The notes beneath the pieces were generated by a model. That model saw nothing but the letters and a program-made list of their open reading frames with translations, did not search any database and was not told the DNA's origin. Both the position numbers and the translations under genes were made by a program. This document shows positions 8,601 to 16,966 of a stretch of DNA of 20,757 nucleotides, one piece after another. Numbering within the stretch: the first letter of the stretch is position 1; each line of letters begins with the position of its first letter. Source of the DNA: a virus; the IMG/VR virus record IMGVR_UViG_3300017964_000110, positions 1 to 20,757 of that record; one strand, written 5' to 3'.

Positions 8601-11600
8601 CAAAGCGAATATGTAAGATTCAAAAATAAATTTCTTCAGACACTAGAAGCAGTTGATAGAGAAAACGACACTGGAACATGGTCCGGTAAACAGCTTGTTG
8701 ATGCCACACTAAAGAAAATGAATACCAATAAAAAACTAATCAACAATTGGTCATATAGTTTAATGCTGTCATATGGCGAAACAGGAAAACGTACCACAAT
8801 TACTATTGATTCTACAAATAAAACATGGAACAATGATACATCAACTGTAACGCAGAACTATCAAGAAATTTTAAATCTTGTAGGTGCACCTGGATTAGAG
8901 TTAGATGTTAGTTATAATCCAGTAACTGATAAAGACATTAAATCTTTATATGTTTACAAGAATAATGTAATTCAATTAATGAACGTTGATTATGTTATAG
9001 ACAATTCCGCCGGTACAAAAATTGTGTTTATTGGTGCTGATAAACCTGTTATAGGAGATAAAATTCAAGTTGATTATTTTGATGTAAAACAACCTGCGTG
9101 GATTCCAGCAACACCATCAAAATTAGGAATAAGTCAAGTGTTTATTCCACAAGAAATATCTGATACATCATATTCTGCAGGATCGCAAACATTTATTCAA
9201 GGACATGATGGTTCGTTGACTTTAAAATACAACAACTTTAAAGATACAGCACTATTAGAGTTAGAAAAAAGAATTTATAACGACATTGAAGTTAAATTTA
9301 TTGATCCAGATTATGTTCCTTTATTATCTTACGATCATGTCTTTGGAAATTATTTTAATAAAAAAGATTACAATTACGAAGAATTTGTTCAAGCAATTCG
9401 ATCACATGCATATGATTGGGGTGTAAAAAATGAAGTAGAAATGAGATTAAACAAAACGTATGATTCAACTGATTGGAAAACATGGAATTATTCTTCTGTA
9501 AAAAATATTTCAAACGATCCTACTCCGGGACATTGGAGAGGTATATTTAAAAAGTTTTACGGTACGCACAGACCACATTCACACCCATGGGAAATGTTAG
9601 GATTTAGCATTAAACCAAACTGGTGGGATGACACATATTCATGGACTGATGTTGATAAAAGAAATAGTTTAATTAATGATATTGAACAAGGTATTATCAA
9701 ACTTGGTAGTCGAAGAAATAATTTAAAAAATGAGTATGCTGATAAATCTAATGTTTATAGACACGATGGGTTTACTAATTATGTTCCTGTTGATTTGCAA
9801 GGACAATTAAGAAGTCCAAAGGATATTGGATTGATTTCGGTTAATCCTGTTTCAACAGAAGCTAAAAAAGACTGGAAGCTAGGAGATCTATCACCAGCTG
9901 AATTGGCTTTTGTTATTGACAGTTCTTATGCGTTTGCTATGATGAATGTGATGCTTGTAAGCAAACCAGCTGAATTTTGTGAAACAATGTTTGACACACT
10001 AAATGTCGATTTTGCTAACATAAACAAAAAACAAAAATTTTCAAAATTAACAAATAAAAGGTTAAACAACAATGTATATGTTCATAGAGAAATATCTACA
10101 GATAGCAAAGTAGTAGTTGGTTACGGATACAATCAATATGTTTCTGAAAGATTAATATCACAGACTAAAAATGTTTTAAATTTATATGGTGGTATTATTA
10201 GAAATGTAAATCCACAGTTGGGTATTAAACAAGCATCTTATATAGATTTTGATTCATACAGAGTACAAGCAGAATCATATTCACCAACATCGTCAACTTC
10301 AAGTATTTTCTTACCAGATAACAACGTGACAACATTTGTACACACTAGCGAAGCTGTTGGTAAAACTGCATATTCTGGTGTTATCATTGAAAAAACAAGC
10401 AACGGTTATAAAGTGCATGGATATGATGCAGGTGCAAACTACTTTAATGTAACAGAAAGTGATATAAATGGGTTAAAAGCACCAGTTGTAGTTGGAGCAA
10501 AGCCAATTAATGTTCCAGCATATACACCAGGTAATAGTTTAACATCTGGAGATTATATCAAGTACGAAGGACAAATTTATAAAGCAGTTAAAGATCATAC
10601 AACCGGTGATAAATTTACACCAAGCAATTATCAATCTGTTGCAGAAGCGCCAACAGAGGGTGGAAAAAAAGTTACATATTATAGAAACGTTGTTAACGAT
10701 TCAATTAAAATAGTTGAATACGGAACTGAGTTTACATCAGAACAAGAAGTATTTGATTTTATGATTAACTGGGGAAGATACTTAGAAAATCAAGGTTGGA
10801 TATTTGATGTACAAAATAACAGAATTAGAGAAACATATGACTGGCTATACTCTGCAAAAGAATTTTTATTTTGGAGTCTAGGTGAATGGGCAGATGGCTC
10901 AGTACTAACATTATCACCTCTTGCATCTGAAGTTTCTTTTGAACCTAAAAAAGGTATTGTTGCTAATGTTGAAGATATTATCGGTAATAGCTATGCTATT
11001 CTTAATAGATCGGGTATGCCAATTGATGCCGCAACTACAACAGTGATTAGAGATGGTAGAAAAGTAACTATTACAGAAGACAACAATGATCCAATTTACT
11101 TTGTTAATTTGTTTACTAGAGAAATTGAACATGTTACTGTTTTTGACAATACTACATCATTTGGAGATGTAATTTACGAACCGGTACTTGCAATTAGACA
11201 ACCAAGATTAAAACAAACAGTTTTAAGATCAACAGGCTGGCTTGGTAAGTTAGAAGCAAACGGTCATTTAATTACTACAAGCGGTATTGTCAGTAACTTT
11301 GACACATCAGCAAAAGATATTCAAACATATCTTGATGTTGATTCAACTACAAACAATGATGAACTTAATAAAGCTGGGTTACACACAATTGGCTATCAGT
11401 CTAGAGATCACTTAGATAACTTAGAAATCATTGATGAAAATCAAGTTAGATTTTATCAAGGGTTTGTTAAACAAAAAGGTAGTAAAAATGCAATTGATAG
11501 ATTGTTAAGAAGCAACACAGTTCTAGACAATCAAGATATTAATATCTATGAATATTATGCTATTAAACTTTCAGACTTTGGTGGTAACGATATTAATCAA

Positions 11601-14600
11601 TCAATTGAAGTAAAACTCAGCGATGAAGAAATTAAAACCAATCCGCAAATAATCCAATTCTTACCTAAAAAAGATGATGTAGTTACAACCGATATAAAGA
11701 CCGATAACATTATTACAATAGATGTTGATGATAATACAAGATGGGTTAAAAAACCAAATGGCAATAAAAACTCTGAAGAACTTTTTGCAACAAGACCAGA
11801 GTCATTTGAAATGCCAACTGCTGGGTATGTACATTATAAAGATGTTAATGCAAGAGTGTTTACAAAAACAGACTTAGACAGTTATTATAAAAATAATCAT
11901 TTATCAGGAAGTATAAACGAAGGACATTTAGTATGGGTAGCAAAAGATAATTCAACAGAGTGGAATGTTTATAGATTCACAGAAGTCTCACAGGCCATTG
12001 AATCAGTAACTTCAACAGAACCGTTTACTGTTACATTATCAGAACCAACAAAATTATTAACAATACACGGTGATTCAACAAATTTAATTTTAGAAAAATC
12101 AAATATAGCCGATCAGAGTATCACAGCTGATACATACGGTGATAAAACACTGACACTAAATTTACAAGATCAATCTGTGTCAAAAACATTTGAATTTGCA
12201 AATGTTGGTGGTTCGGGTGCAGATGTTGTTGCCGGCAATGTTGCAGATCAAGTACTTGAAATGATAGTAACTACAGCAGGCTCAGGATATTCAGTTGGAG
12301 ACAGCGTTGAAGTTTCTGGATCGGGTGGATCATCTGCAACAGGTAATGTTACTGCAATTGATATGTCGGGTGGTATAACAAACATTGCCGTTGTATCAGG
12401 TGGCGCAAACTTCTTTGGCGAACCTGGTGATATATCAATTAAAACAGCCGGTGTTGATTCTGCCGGAGTAGGTGCTGTTATTAGATTTAAAGGTAATAAT
12501 CCTACGTATCAAATTAACACAACTTTATCTAGCTCAGCCACACCGTTTACAAAAGGAGAAACAATCACAGGTAGTGTTAGTGGAGTTTCTGCAACTATTA
12601 TAAATGTGTACACAGACGGAACAACTACAATTTTACATATTAACGGACATACTGCAACACCAGTTGCAACTGATGTGTTTACAGGCGGTACATCTGGCGC
12701 AGTATCAACAGGAACAAACACAATCACAGCAAGAAGCTTGGCATCTTATGGCGACTCAACATTTGGTGCATTACTTGATTTAGAAATTAACAATGGCGGC
12801 ACAGGATATCAAAGTCCAAGTATTCATGTTTCAGGTACAACACCAGCACAAGGTATACTTGAACAGACTTCCGGTGTAATTGATAAAGCATATATAACTG
12901 ACGGCGGTTCTGGATATAGATTACAATTTCCTGAAAAAGCAGATGTTGAAATCGCAATCAAAGATACAGTATTAAATGCAAACGTTGATTTTGCTGACAG
13001 TTTATTAAAATGTGATACAGTATCAAATGTTGTTGTTACAATTAATGAAGCATTTGACGGCACAGGTCCTACAATTAATTTAGGATCAACTGCAAATACT
13101 TCTTTACTAATTTCAACACAAAGTTTATCTGCAAATGCTACAGTAACTTCTTTTAATAGTAATATAACTGATAGATCAAACACAACATTAAGATTGAGCT
13201 TTAGTGCCACAAATGCAACAACAGGTAATGCTACAGTTACAGTTAATTACAAAAAAGCATTATACAATATTTCAGAACTTGATGGAAGTGCTACTACTAT
13301 AACAGCAAATGATTTATCAGGTGGTACACATGCTTTATATAAATGGAAAGATGTAAGACTTGCATCAAGAAACAACGGAGTTGATCAAAGCAATGTTGGT
13401 TCTAGTTTATCTGCAACTGTAAATGATTTTGTATCAAATGTTTGTTCTGATGTAACGTTTATTGATGGAGACAAAATTTTCTTAGACAATGGCGGCAACA
13501 ACAAATGGTATACAATGACTATGACCACAGATGCTTCTGTAAAAACAGCATACGACATTTTAGCAAGTAACAGCAACGTAGACTCAAGTATTACAATTGG
13601 TAGCAATTATTGGATTATTAATTCTGATGTTGACTATACAGCAACAACACCAAACCAAACACTGTTTAATACTACAAAAAGAATGCAACACACTCAAGTA
13701 AATTCAGCACTGTTAAACAGATCGAGAATTTATAACAACTATGAAGGTGACAACGAAGTTGATTTAGAAGTGTTTGATCCAATTAAAAATATCTACCCAG
13801 GTGTTGCAATGAGAGAATTATCTTATATAAGAAAAACAAATCCTGCGGTGTTTAGTAATACAGCAAACAACTCTATTAAAACAGCAAATGATTTAGATGT
13901 ATGGGGAGAAAATCAAGTAGGACAATTATGGTGGGATTTATCAACAGTAAGATACATTGAATATGAAAACTTTGATCAACAATATAGACTAAGACACTGG
14001 GGTTCGTTATTTCCAGAATCAACTATCGATGTGTATGAGTGGGTAAGCAGTACAAAAGCACCAAGCAGTTGGAGTTTAGACGGAACAGTTCAAAGTACAA
14101 CTGATTATGTTGTTGAAACTGAAACTGACAAGCAAGGCATTGAGCATACAACTTATTACTTCTGGGTTAAAGCCAGAACTGAAATTCCTGCGAACCATCA
14201 ACGAAATATTTCAGCATTGTCAGTACAAAGATTACTAAAAAATCCTACTTCTCAAGGATTAAGTTGGTACGCACCAGTATCAACATCAAGCATATTAGTT
14301 TCAAACATTGCAAGGTTTATTTCAACCGAAAATAGTGTTTTAAGAGTTAATTATAAAATCAAAGATCTTGATGTGCCAATACACAAACAATGGTTATTGA
14401 TAAAAGAAAACGATCCTAATGCTTTAGTTCCTACTAGTGTATGGAATAAATTCACAGATTCATTATCAGGCCAAGATGCATCCGGTCTTGCTGTTCCTGA
14501 TACTACATTACATGAAAATATGAAGTATGGTAACACGGTTCGACCAAGACAAAGTTGGTTTAAAAATGTTCAAGAAGCAAGAAGAATATTTAGATACAAA

Positions 14601-16952
14601 GCTAATAACATTTTATCAAAAATTAATCTTGATCTTGAATATCCAAATTGGGATAGTAATATCAATACTAATACACTGTATGAAAAAGTTGACTTTTATT
14701 TAGATGGTTATAACAGTTCTTTAATTATCGATAGAATTGTCGACACAGCATCTGAAATTGACAAATCGGTTTTATCAAAAAATGAAGTTATTAAAGTAAA
14801 CATTGATAACAATTCTAAATGGGCCATTTACATTTACGGCAACAGAGAAAGTATTTTATCAGGTAATATTGATGTGGCAACAGATACAACAGAACAAGCA
14901 TCAACAGCCACAACAGGTGCATCAACCGGTAACATTTATTCTGCATCTTCACAGTCAACCCACTTAGATGATGAAGGTATAGATCCAGCTACATATGAAC
15001 TTGTAAGAGTTGCTACACAAACTAGCACAATGGAATTAAAACAAAACTTCTATTCAAGTACAGCAAGTGCAATAGAAATTAGAGAAATTATGAGCACATT
15101 GTATAATACAATATTACCTGGATCATATAAACAATCACTAAGTGAATTAATGTTTGAATGTATTAACTATGTGTTCACTGAACAAACAAACATTGATTGG
15201 ATTATCAAAACCAGTTATTTTGATGTTCTACAAAATGACAACAGTTTACAACAAAAAGTTTCGTATAAACCAGATACTTTTGATTTTGTAGAAAGTTATA
15301 TCAATGAAGTTAAACCATATCATGGTAAACTGCTAAACTTCTTATCTAAGAAAACAACAGCAATTGAAGAAGCTAATGTTGACATGGATGAATATTCAAT
15401 TAATATGAAAACCGATTTAGTATTTGATAGAGTTTCTAAAAACATTGAAGTATTAAGTTCCGGTACACCAGCTGAACAACTTGAAGCATTAAAAGCCAGA
15501 ACATCTTTAACAACTGTACCTGATGCATCAGCAATTGACAGAATAGCAAAATATTATTTTGGAGAACAGTTGGCTTCGTTAATTACATCAAATCCTGATT
15601 CTGTTGATGCATTTATGAAACAATTACATAATATTGTTTCTCCATTTAACGACTTAGACCTTGACAGTACACCTTTTACAATTAATGAAGAAGGAAATAC
15701 TGTTGGTATTGACAAACACAGATTTGACAACGACATTGGTTGGGATTCAGATGTACAACAAACAATATACAGATCATTATTCCAAAGAAAAAATTTATGG
15801 CAATCTGGTATAGCATACACAACCACAATTAATACAAACAGTTCAGGTGTTATTACATCAAATAGTTATGTACAATACAATGACATATCACATTTTGCAA
15901 ACTGGAGTGTGTCAAACACTTATGCTGTTGACGATTTGGTTGTGTATGATGATAGACTTTATAAGTGTAATGTTGCACACAAAAATCTTGCAAGTGAAAC
16001 TACTTTCCAAAACAGTAGATGGGATTTAATTGAAGATTACGTTTACTTTACAGCAAAAGATCATACATCATCAAGTAGTTTTGCTACAGATTATAATAAT
16101 GGTAATTGGAGTTTGATTACAATTAGTTTTGATGGTGCTGGTTTTATTAGACCACAGCATGAAGATCATCCACAAGAAATGATACCAACAAAAGTAAAAG
16201 AAACATTAAGTATCACTGCTATAACTTACGAACAGATGGCCACAGATATTGATGACATTGATAACGATGGCAACGTTACCGAAAGTCACGGTTATGGTGA
16301 TCAATATGCATTTAGAATTTTTTATGGTCATGATGGTAGAACAAGCTATCAAAGATTACCAAAAATTGCAGAAACCACATTGACAGCAAATATTGATACA
16401 AACGTTTCTGAGATAACTGTTGCAGATGCTTCTGTGCTTTGGGACACATTGTCTGTTCCGGATCCAGATGATTCAAGTACAACTATTGGCACAATTGATG
16501 TTGTTCCAGCAGGTGCAGTTAATAAAAACAATCCAAGCAGAATATGGATTGGTGCAGAGCTGATCGAATTTACAGGAATTAGTGGAAATACATTAACAGG
16601 AATTAGAAGGGGTGTACTTGGTACTCCAATATATAATCATACAACAACTGATGTTGTACGTTCTGCTAGTGTACAACATAATATACCAAATGCATCAGCA
16701 TCAGCAAGATGGAGTGCATTTGATCCAGTTGGGACCAAATTAATTGATAAAACAGTACAAGCAACATGGGACGCAACTGCTTGGGATAATGACGACGCTC
16801 CATGGGATGTAGCAACACTTGATCCATCAGAACAAGCAGTGTTTATCAGAGCAGGTAGTATCAGTAACTTTAACTTATATAATACAACATACGTTAAACC
16901 AGGCTATGCAACACCACAATCTGGTTTAACAGGATACTTTAGTGAAGAATAG
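5652..16952 (+). CDS. giant multidomain baseplate/tail structural protein (3766 aa)
   Basis: This single uninterrupted gene fills over half the window. The N-terminus is conserved-looking (LPEFLQNPKLKNFF) and is followed by a Tyr/Trp-rich segment (QEYYTYSPPIDYDKFL). Later marks are Trp-Asp-rich stretches near residues 283, 457-462 and 3706-3720, and a cupredoxin-like module (about 655-790). A SHPWEMLGFSIKPNWWD block lies near residue 1314, and two short modules resembling CBM5/12 sugar-binding domains lie at about 1617-1665 and 3413-3462. GGxGY repeats span about 2204-2438, the block ESYINEVKPYHGKLLNF lies near residue 3216, and an ELIEFTGISG...LTGIRRGV element lies near residue 3635. I know such blocks from very large structural proteins of marine T4-like phages. 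Where T4 has separate genes 7, 8, 9 and 10, this phage has one, so a fused wedge/fibre-attachment role is inferred. GGGAG at 5637-5641 serves as ribosome binding site. No signal peptide or catalytic motif was found. Confidence 0.8.
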   Translation: MAKVSSKLPEFLQNPKLKNFFDGTVEQAFSKADNEKVTEWIGRKYGTYYNPFKDNYKPEDNSLRKNYQLETTATLKNPDNLLTSDSIFFNEALDYIVNENGKINNQNRLFGQEYYTYSPPIDYDKFLNYENYYWYPSLDTGVPSVVVSGTTETFTATNSQDFTLEYPISSNDEVKVNGTLISTYTSTGLNLTISSPTLSAGDNISVLHKIDPDDIVGLKIYTSPNGITFTSGLLIEFSSNYLSNSSYANKRYFVEGVNSKNGIEFVETSDETELFLDEEFLPWDPAEDQGTTSTTDGFDSNRWDTVPSIQNPDYITIERGCTDKNPWSRTNGWVHKDVITAYKNFQEEVTVYHPFDSVTSSISGWDDGYWDSTTEFQPSIFQLDISRKGRRPIIEFKKDIKLYNYGEKHTQTVDVLSIEDTIDDITGEASYRIDDIELRDGMKILFINSNFETTLTPWDGDSYPWDHDSDNNPLTPVEDDGDITTTSGLTGGDVGWDISGTDFDVSSSIWQVSGVGSSITLTKVPSVTIDDYSLVTIRLGAVNAGREYYWTGYAWQVSQQKTSLNQSPLFALYDSNGKSLDDSITYPLSTFVGNKIFGYKIGTGATDSVLGFAPYYVGYNSVSNYQFENFLNTDSSINGFKYYKQFDYKNILKDTIEYDLVINPDYTSSANKVYIENIKQQTLNLQRGNSYKLLLNDSSFSSNGFSKTYHPVLISLTDDGVHNSGTVYNTGVKYYLDNVEVTETVFKSSSFNTAKKRYIEINPTASTPDTLYYFCNTHPGMGGKISLLDNPYSTVAEKTETNYFNEWRSVETKSKQKLIQEFETDEYSIKNNFKLDTIVASDQSVQVYVNNKLVSNYTINFGQFIKFNSDLENHQHILIKYDTNDVDTILTSAYHEVPKNLSNNSQNKDVVSYSYSNFLDHFASGIQNQHNLVGLALGNNTYRDTRKDLNLSTEILQHNAPLLKFMTHVNSDDRNIVKSVRYAQSEYVRFKNKFLQTLEAVDRENDTGTWSGKQLVDATLKKMNTNKKLINNWSYSLMLSYGETGKRTTITIDSTNKTWNNDTSTVTQNYQEILNLVGAPGLELDVSYNPVTDKDIKSLYVYKNNVIQLMNVDYVIDNSAGTKIVFIGADKPVIGDKIQVDYFDVKQPAWIPATPSKLGISQVFIPQEISDTSYSAGSQTFIQGHDGSLTLKYNNFKDTALLELEKRIYNDIEVKFIDPDYVPLLSYDHVFGNYFNKKDYNYEEFVQAIRSHAYDWGVKNEVEMRLNKTYDSTDWKTWNYSSVKNISNDPTPGHWRGIFKKFYGTHRPHSHPWEMLGFSIKPNWWDDTYSWTDVDKRNSLINDIEQGIIKLGSRRNNLKNEYADKSNVYRHDGFTNYVPVDLQGQLRSPKDIGLISVNPVSTEAKKDWKLGDLSPAELAFVIDSSYAFAMMNVMLVSKPAEFCETMFDTLNVDFANINKKQKFSKLTNKRLNNNVYVHREISTDSKVVVGYGYNQYVSERLISQTKNVLNLYGGIIRNVNPQLGIKQASYIDFDSYRVQAESYSPTSSTSSIFLPDNNVTTFVHTSEAVGKTAYSGVIIEKTSNGYKVHGYDAGANYFNVTESDINGLKAPVVVGAKPINVPAYTPGNSLTSGDYIKYEGQIYKAVKDHTTGDKFTPSNYQSVAEAPTEGGKKVTYYRNVVNDSIKIVEYGTEFTSEQEVFDFMINWGRYLENQGWIFDVQNNRIRETYDWLYSAKEFLFWSLGEWADGSVLTLSPLASEVSFEPKKGIVANVEDIIGNSYAILNRSGMPIDAATTTVIRDGRKVTITEDNNDPIYFVNLFTREIEHVTVFDNTTSFGDVIYEPVLAIRQPRLKQTVLRSTGWLGKLEANGHLITTSGIVSNFDTSAKDIQTYLDVDSTTNNDELNKAGLHTIGYQSRDHLDNLEIIDENQVRFYQGFVKQKGSKNAIDRLLRSNTVLDNQDINIYEYYAIKLSDFGGNDINQSIEVKLSDEEIKTNPQIIQFLPKKDDVVTTDIKTDNIITIDVDDNTRWVKKPNGNKNSEELFATRPESFEMPTAGYVHYKDVNARVFTKTDLDSYYKNNHLSGSINEGHLVWVAKDNSTEWNVYRFTEVSQAIESVTSTEPFTVTLSEPTKLLTIHGDSTNLILEKSNIADQSITADTYGDKTLTLNLQDQSVSKTFEFANVGGSGADVVAGNVADQVLEMIVTTAGSGYSVGDSVEVSGSGGSSATGNVTAIDMSGGITNIAVVSGGANFFGEPGDISIKTAGVDSAGVGAVIRFKGNNPTYQINTTLSSSATPFTKGETITGSVSGVSATIINVYTDGTTTILHINGHTATPVATDVFTGGTSGAVSTGTNTITARSLASYGDSTFGALLDLEINNGGTGYQSPSIHVSGTTPAQGILEQTSGVIDKAYITDGGSGYRLQFPEKADVEIAIKDTVLNANVDFADSLLKCDTVSNVVVTINEAFDGTGPTINLGSTANTSLLISTQSLSANATVTSFNSNITDRSNTTLRLSFSATNATTGNATVTVNYKKALYNISELDGSATTITANDLSGGTHALYKWKDVRLASRNNGVDQSNVGSSLSATVNDFVSNVCSDVTFIDGDKIFLDNGGNNKWYTMTMTTDASVKTAYDILASNSNVDSSITIGSNYWIINSDVDYTATTPNQTLFNTTKRMQHTQVNSALLNRSRIYNNYEGDNEVDLEVFDPIKNIYPGVAMRELSYIRKTNPAVFSNTANNSIKTANDLDVWGENQVGQLWWDLSTVRYIEYENFDQQYRLRHWGSLFPESTIDVYEWVSSTKAPSSWSLDGTVQSTTDYVVETETDKQGIEHTTYYFWVKARTEIPANHQRNISALSVQRLLKNPTSQGLSWYAPVSTSSILVSNIARFISTENSVLRVNYKIKDLDVPIHKQWLLIKENDPNALVPTSVWNKFTDSLSGQDASGLAVPDTTLHENMKYGNTVRPRQSWFKNVQEARRIFRYKANNILSKINLDLEYPNWDSNINTNTLYEKVDFYLDGYNSSLIIDRIVDTASEIDKSVLSKNEVIKVNIDNNSKWAIYIYGNRESILSGNIDVATDTTEQASTATTGASTGNIYSASSQSTHLDDEGIDPATYELVRVATQTSTMELKQNFYSSTASAIEIREIMSTLYNTILPGSYKQSLSELMFECINYVFTEQTNIDWIIKTSYFDVLQNDNSLQQKVSYKPDTFDFVESYINEVKPYHGKLLNFLSKKTTAIEEANVDMDEYSINMKTDLVFDRVSKNIEVLSSGTPAEQLEALKARTSLTTVPDASAIDRIAKYYFGEQLASLITSNPDSVDAFMKQLHNIVSPFNDLDLDSTPFTINEEGNTVGIDKHRFDNDIGWDSDVQQTIYRSLFQRKNLWQSGIAYTTTINTNSSGVITSNSYVQYNDISHFANWSVSNTYAVDDLVVYDDRLYKCNVAHKNLASETTFQNSRWDLIEDYVYFTAKDHTSSSSFATDYNNGNWSLITISFDGAGFIRPQHEDHPQEMIPTKVKETLSITAITYEQMATDIDDIDNDGNVTESHGYGDQYAFRIFYGHDGRTSYQRLPKIAETTLTANIDTNVSEITVADASVLWDTLSVPDPDDSSTTIGTIDVVPAGAVNKNNPSRIWIGAELIEFTGISGNTLTGIRRGVLGTPIYNHTTTDVVRSASVQHNIPNASASARWSAFDPVGTKLIDKTVQATWDATAWDNDDAPWDVATLDPSEQAVFIRAGSISNFNLYNTTYVKPGYATPQSGLTGYFSEE
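7614..8021 (+). other. cupredoxin-like module inside the giant protein
   Basis: About residues 655-790 of the 3766-residue protein form a beta-rich module ending in LYYFCNTHPGMGGKI. The spacing C775-x2-H778-x2-M781, together with an upstream His710 in TYHPVLIS, reproduces the four ligands of a type 1 copper site (His, Cys, His, Met). The DGVHNSGTVYNTGV stretch between them is one I associate with related modules in marine phage structural proteins. Metal binding is inferred from the motif only. The module could also be a stable structural fold that keeps the ligands. Confidence 0.65.
10500..10646 (+). other. CBM5/12-like module 1 in the giant protein
   Basis: About residues 1617-1665 show the pattern of small chitin/cellulose-binding modules: AYTPG..LTSGDYIKYEGQ, then IYKAV.DH and a closing hydrophobic strand. 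The Y-x-x-GD-x-(I/V)-x-Y-x-G-x-x-(Y)-x-(A/C) core is recognisable, but the usual final Trp is not evident. Such modules in tail proteins may touch surface glycans. The call is tentative. Confidence 0.4.
12262..12966 (+). repeat. GGxGY repeat region in the giant protein
   Basis: About residues 2204-2438 contain four degenerate copies of a unit that starts with a strand and a glycine turn: TTAGSGYSVGD, VSGGANFFGEP, NNGGTGYQSPS and TDGGSGYRLQF. Each is followed by a short strand. Between them lies a paired unit, KGETITGSVSGVSATI and TDVFTGGTSGAVSTG. The region is poor in Cys and aromatic residues and rich in Gly, Ser and Thr, which suits an elongated beta-structured spacer. The copies are diverged at the DNA level, so they are old. 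Confidence 0.6.
15885..16040 (+). other. CBM5/12-like module 2 in the giant protein
   Basis: About residues 3413-3462 read FANWSVSNTYAVDDLVVYDD, then RLYKCNVAHKN and finally SRWDLIED. This follows the W-x-x-x-x-x-Y-x-x-x-D-x-V-x-Y-x-x-x-x-Y-x-C-x-x-x-H...W pattern of CBM5/12-type carbohydrate-binding modules better than the copy near residue 1640. Both flanking Trp residues are present. It lies in the C-terminal sixth of the protein, which may be exposed on the baseplate rim. The sugar-binding role is inferred. Confidence 0.55.
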
Positions 16953-16953
16953 G

Positions 16954-16961
16954 AATAAATA
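16954..16961 (+). promoter_or_regulatory. putative late promoter of the 448-residue fibre gene
   Basis: AATAAATA begins two bases after the stop of the giant gene and ends only five bases before the next ATG. If transcription starts 6-7 bases after the octamer, as at T4 late promoters, the message would begin at or within the start codon. Either the transcript is leaderless or this copy acts differently from the other three. Confidence 0.45.
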
Positions 16962-16966
16962 TTGTT

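Noticed and set aside
12824-13210. 128-codon open frame on the minus strand inside the giant gene
   Set aside because: It is the antisense shadow of a Thr/Ser/Asn-rich repeat region, with hydrophobic low-complexity translation and no ribosome binding site.
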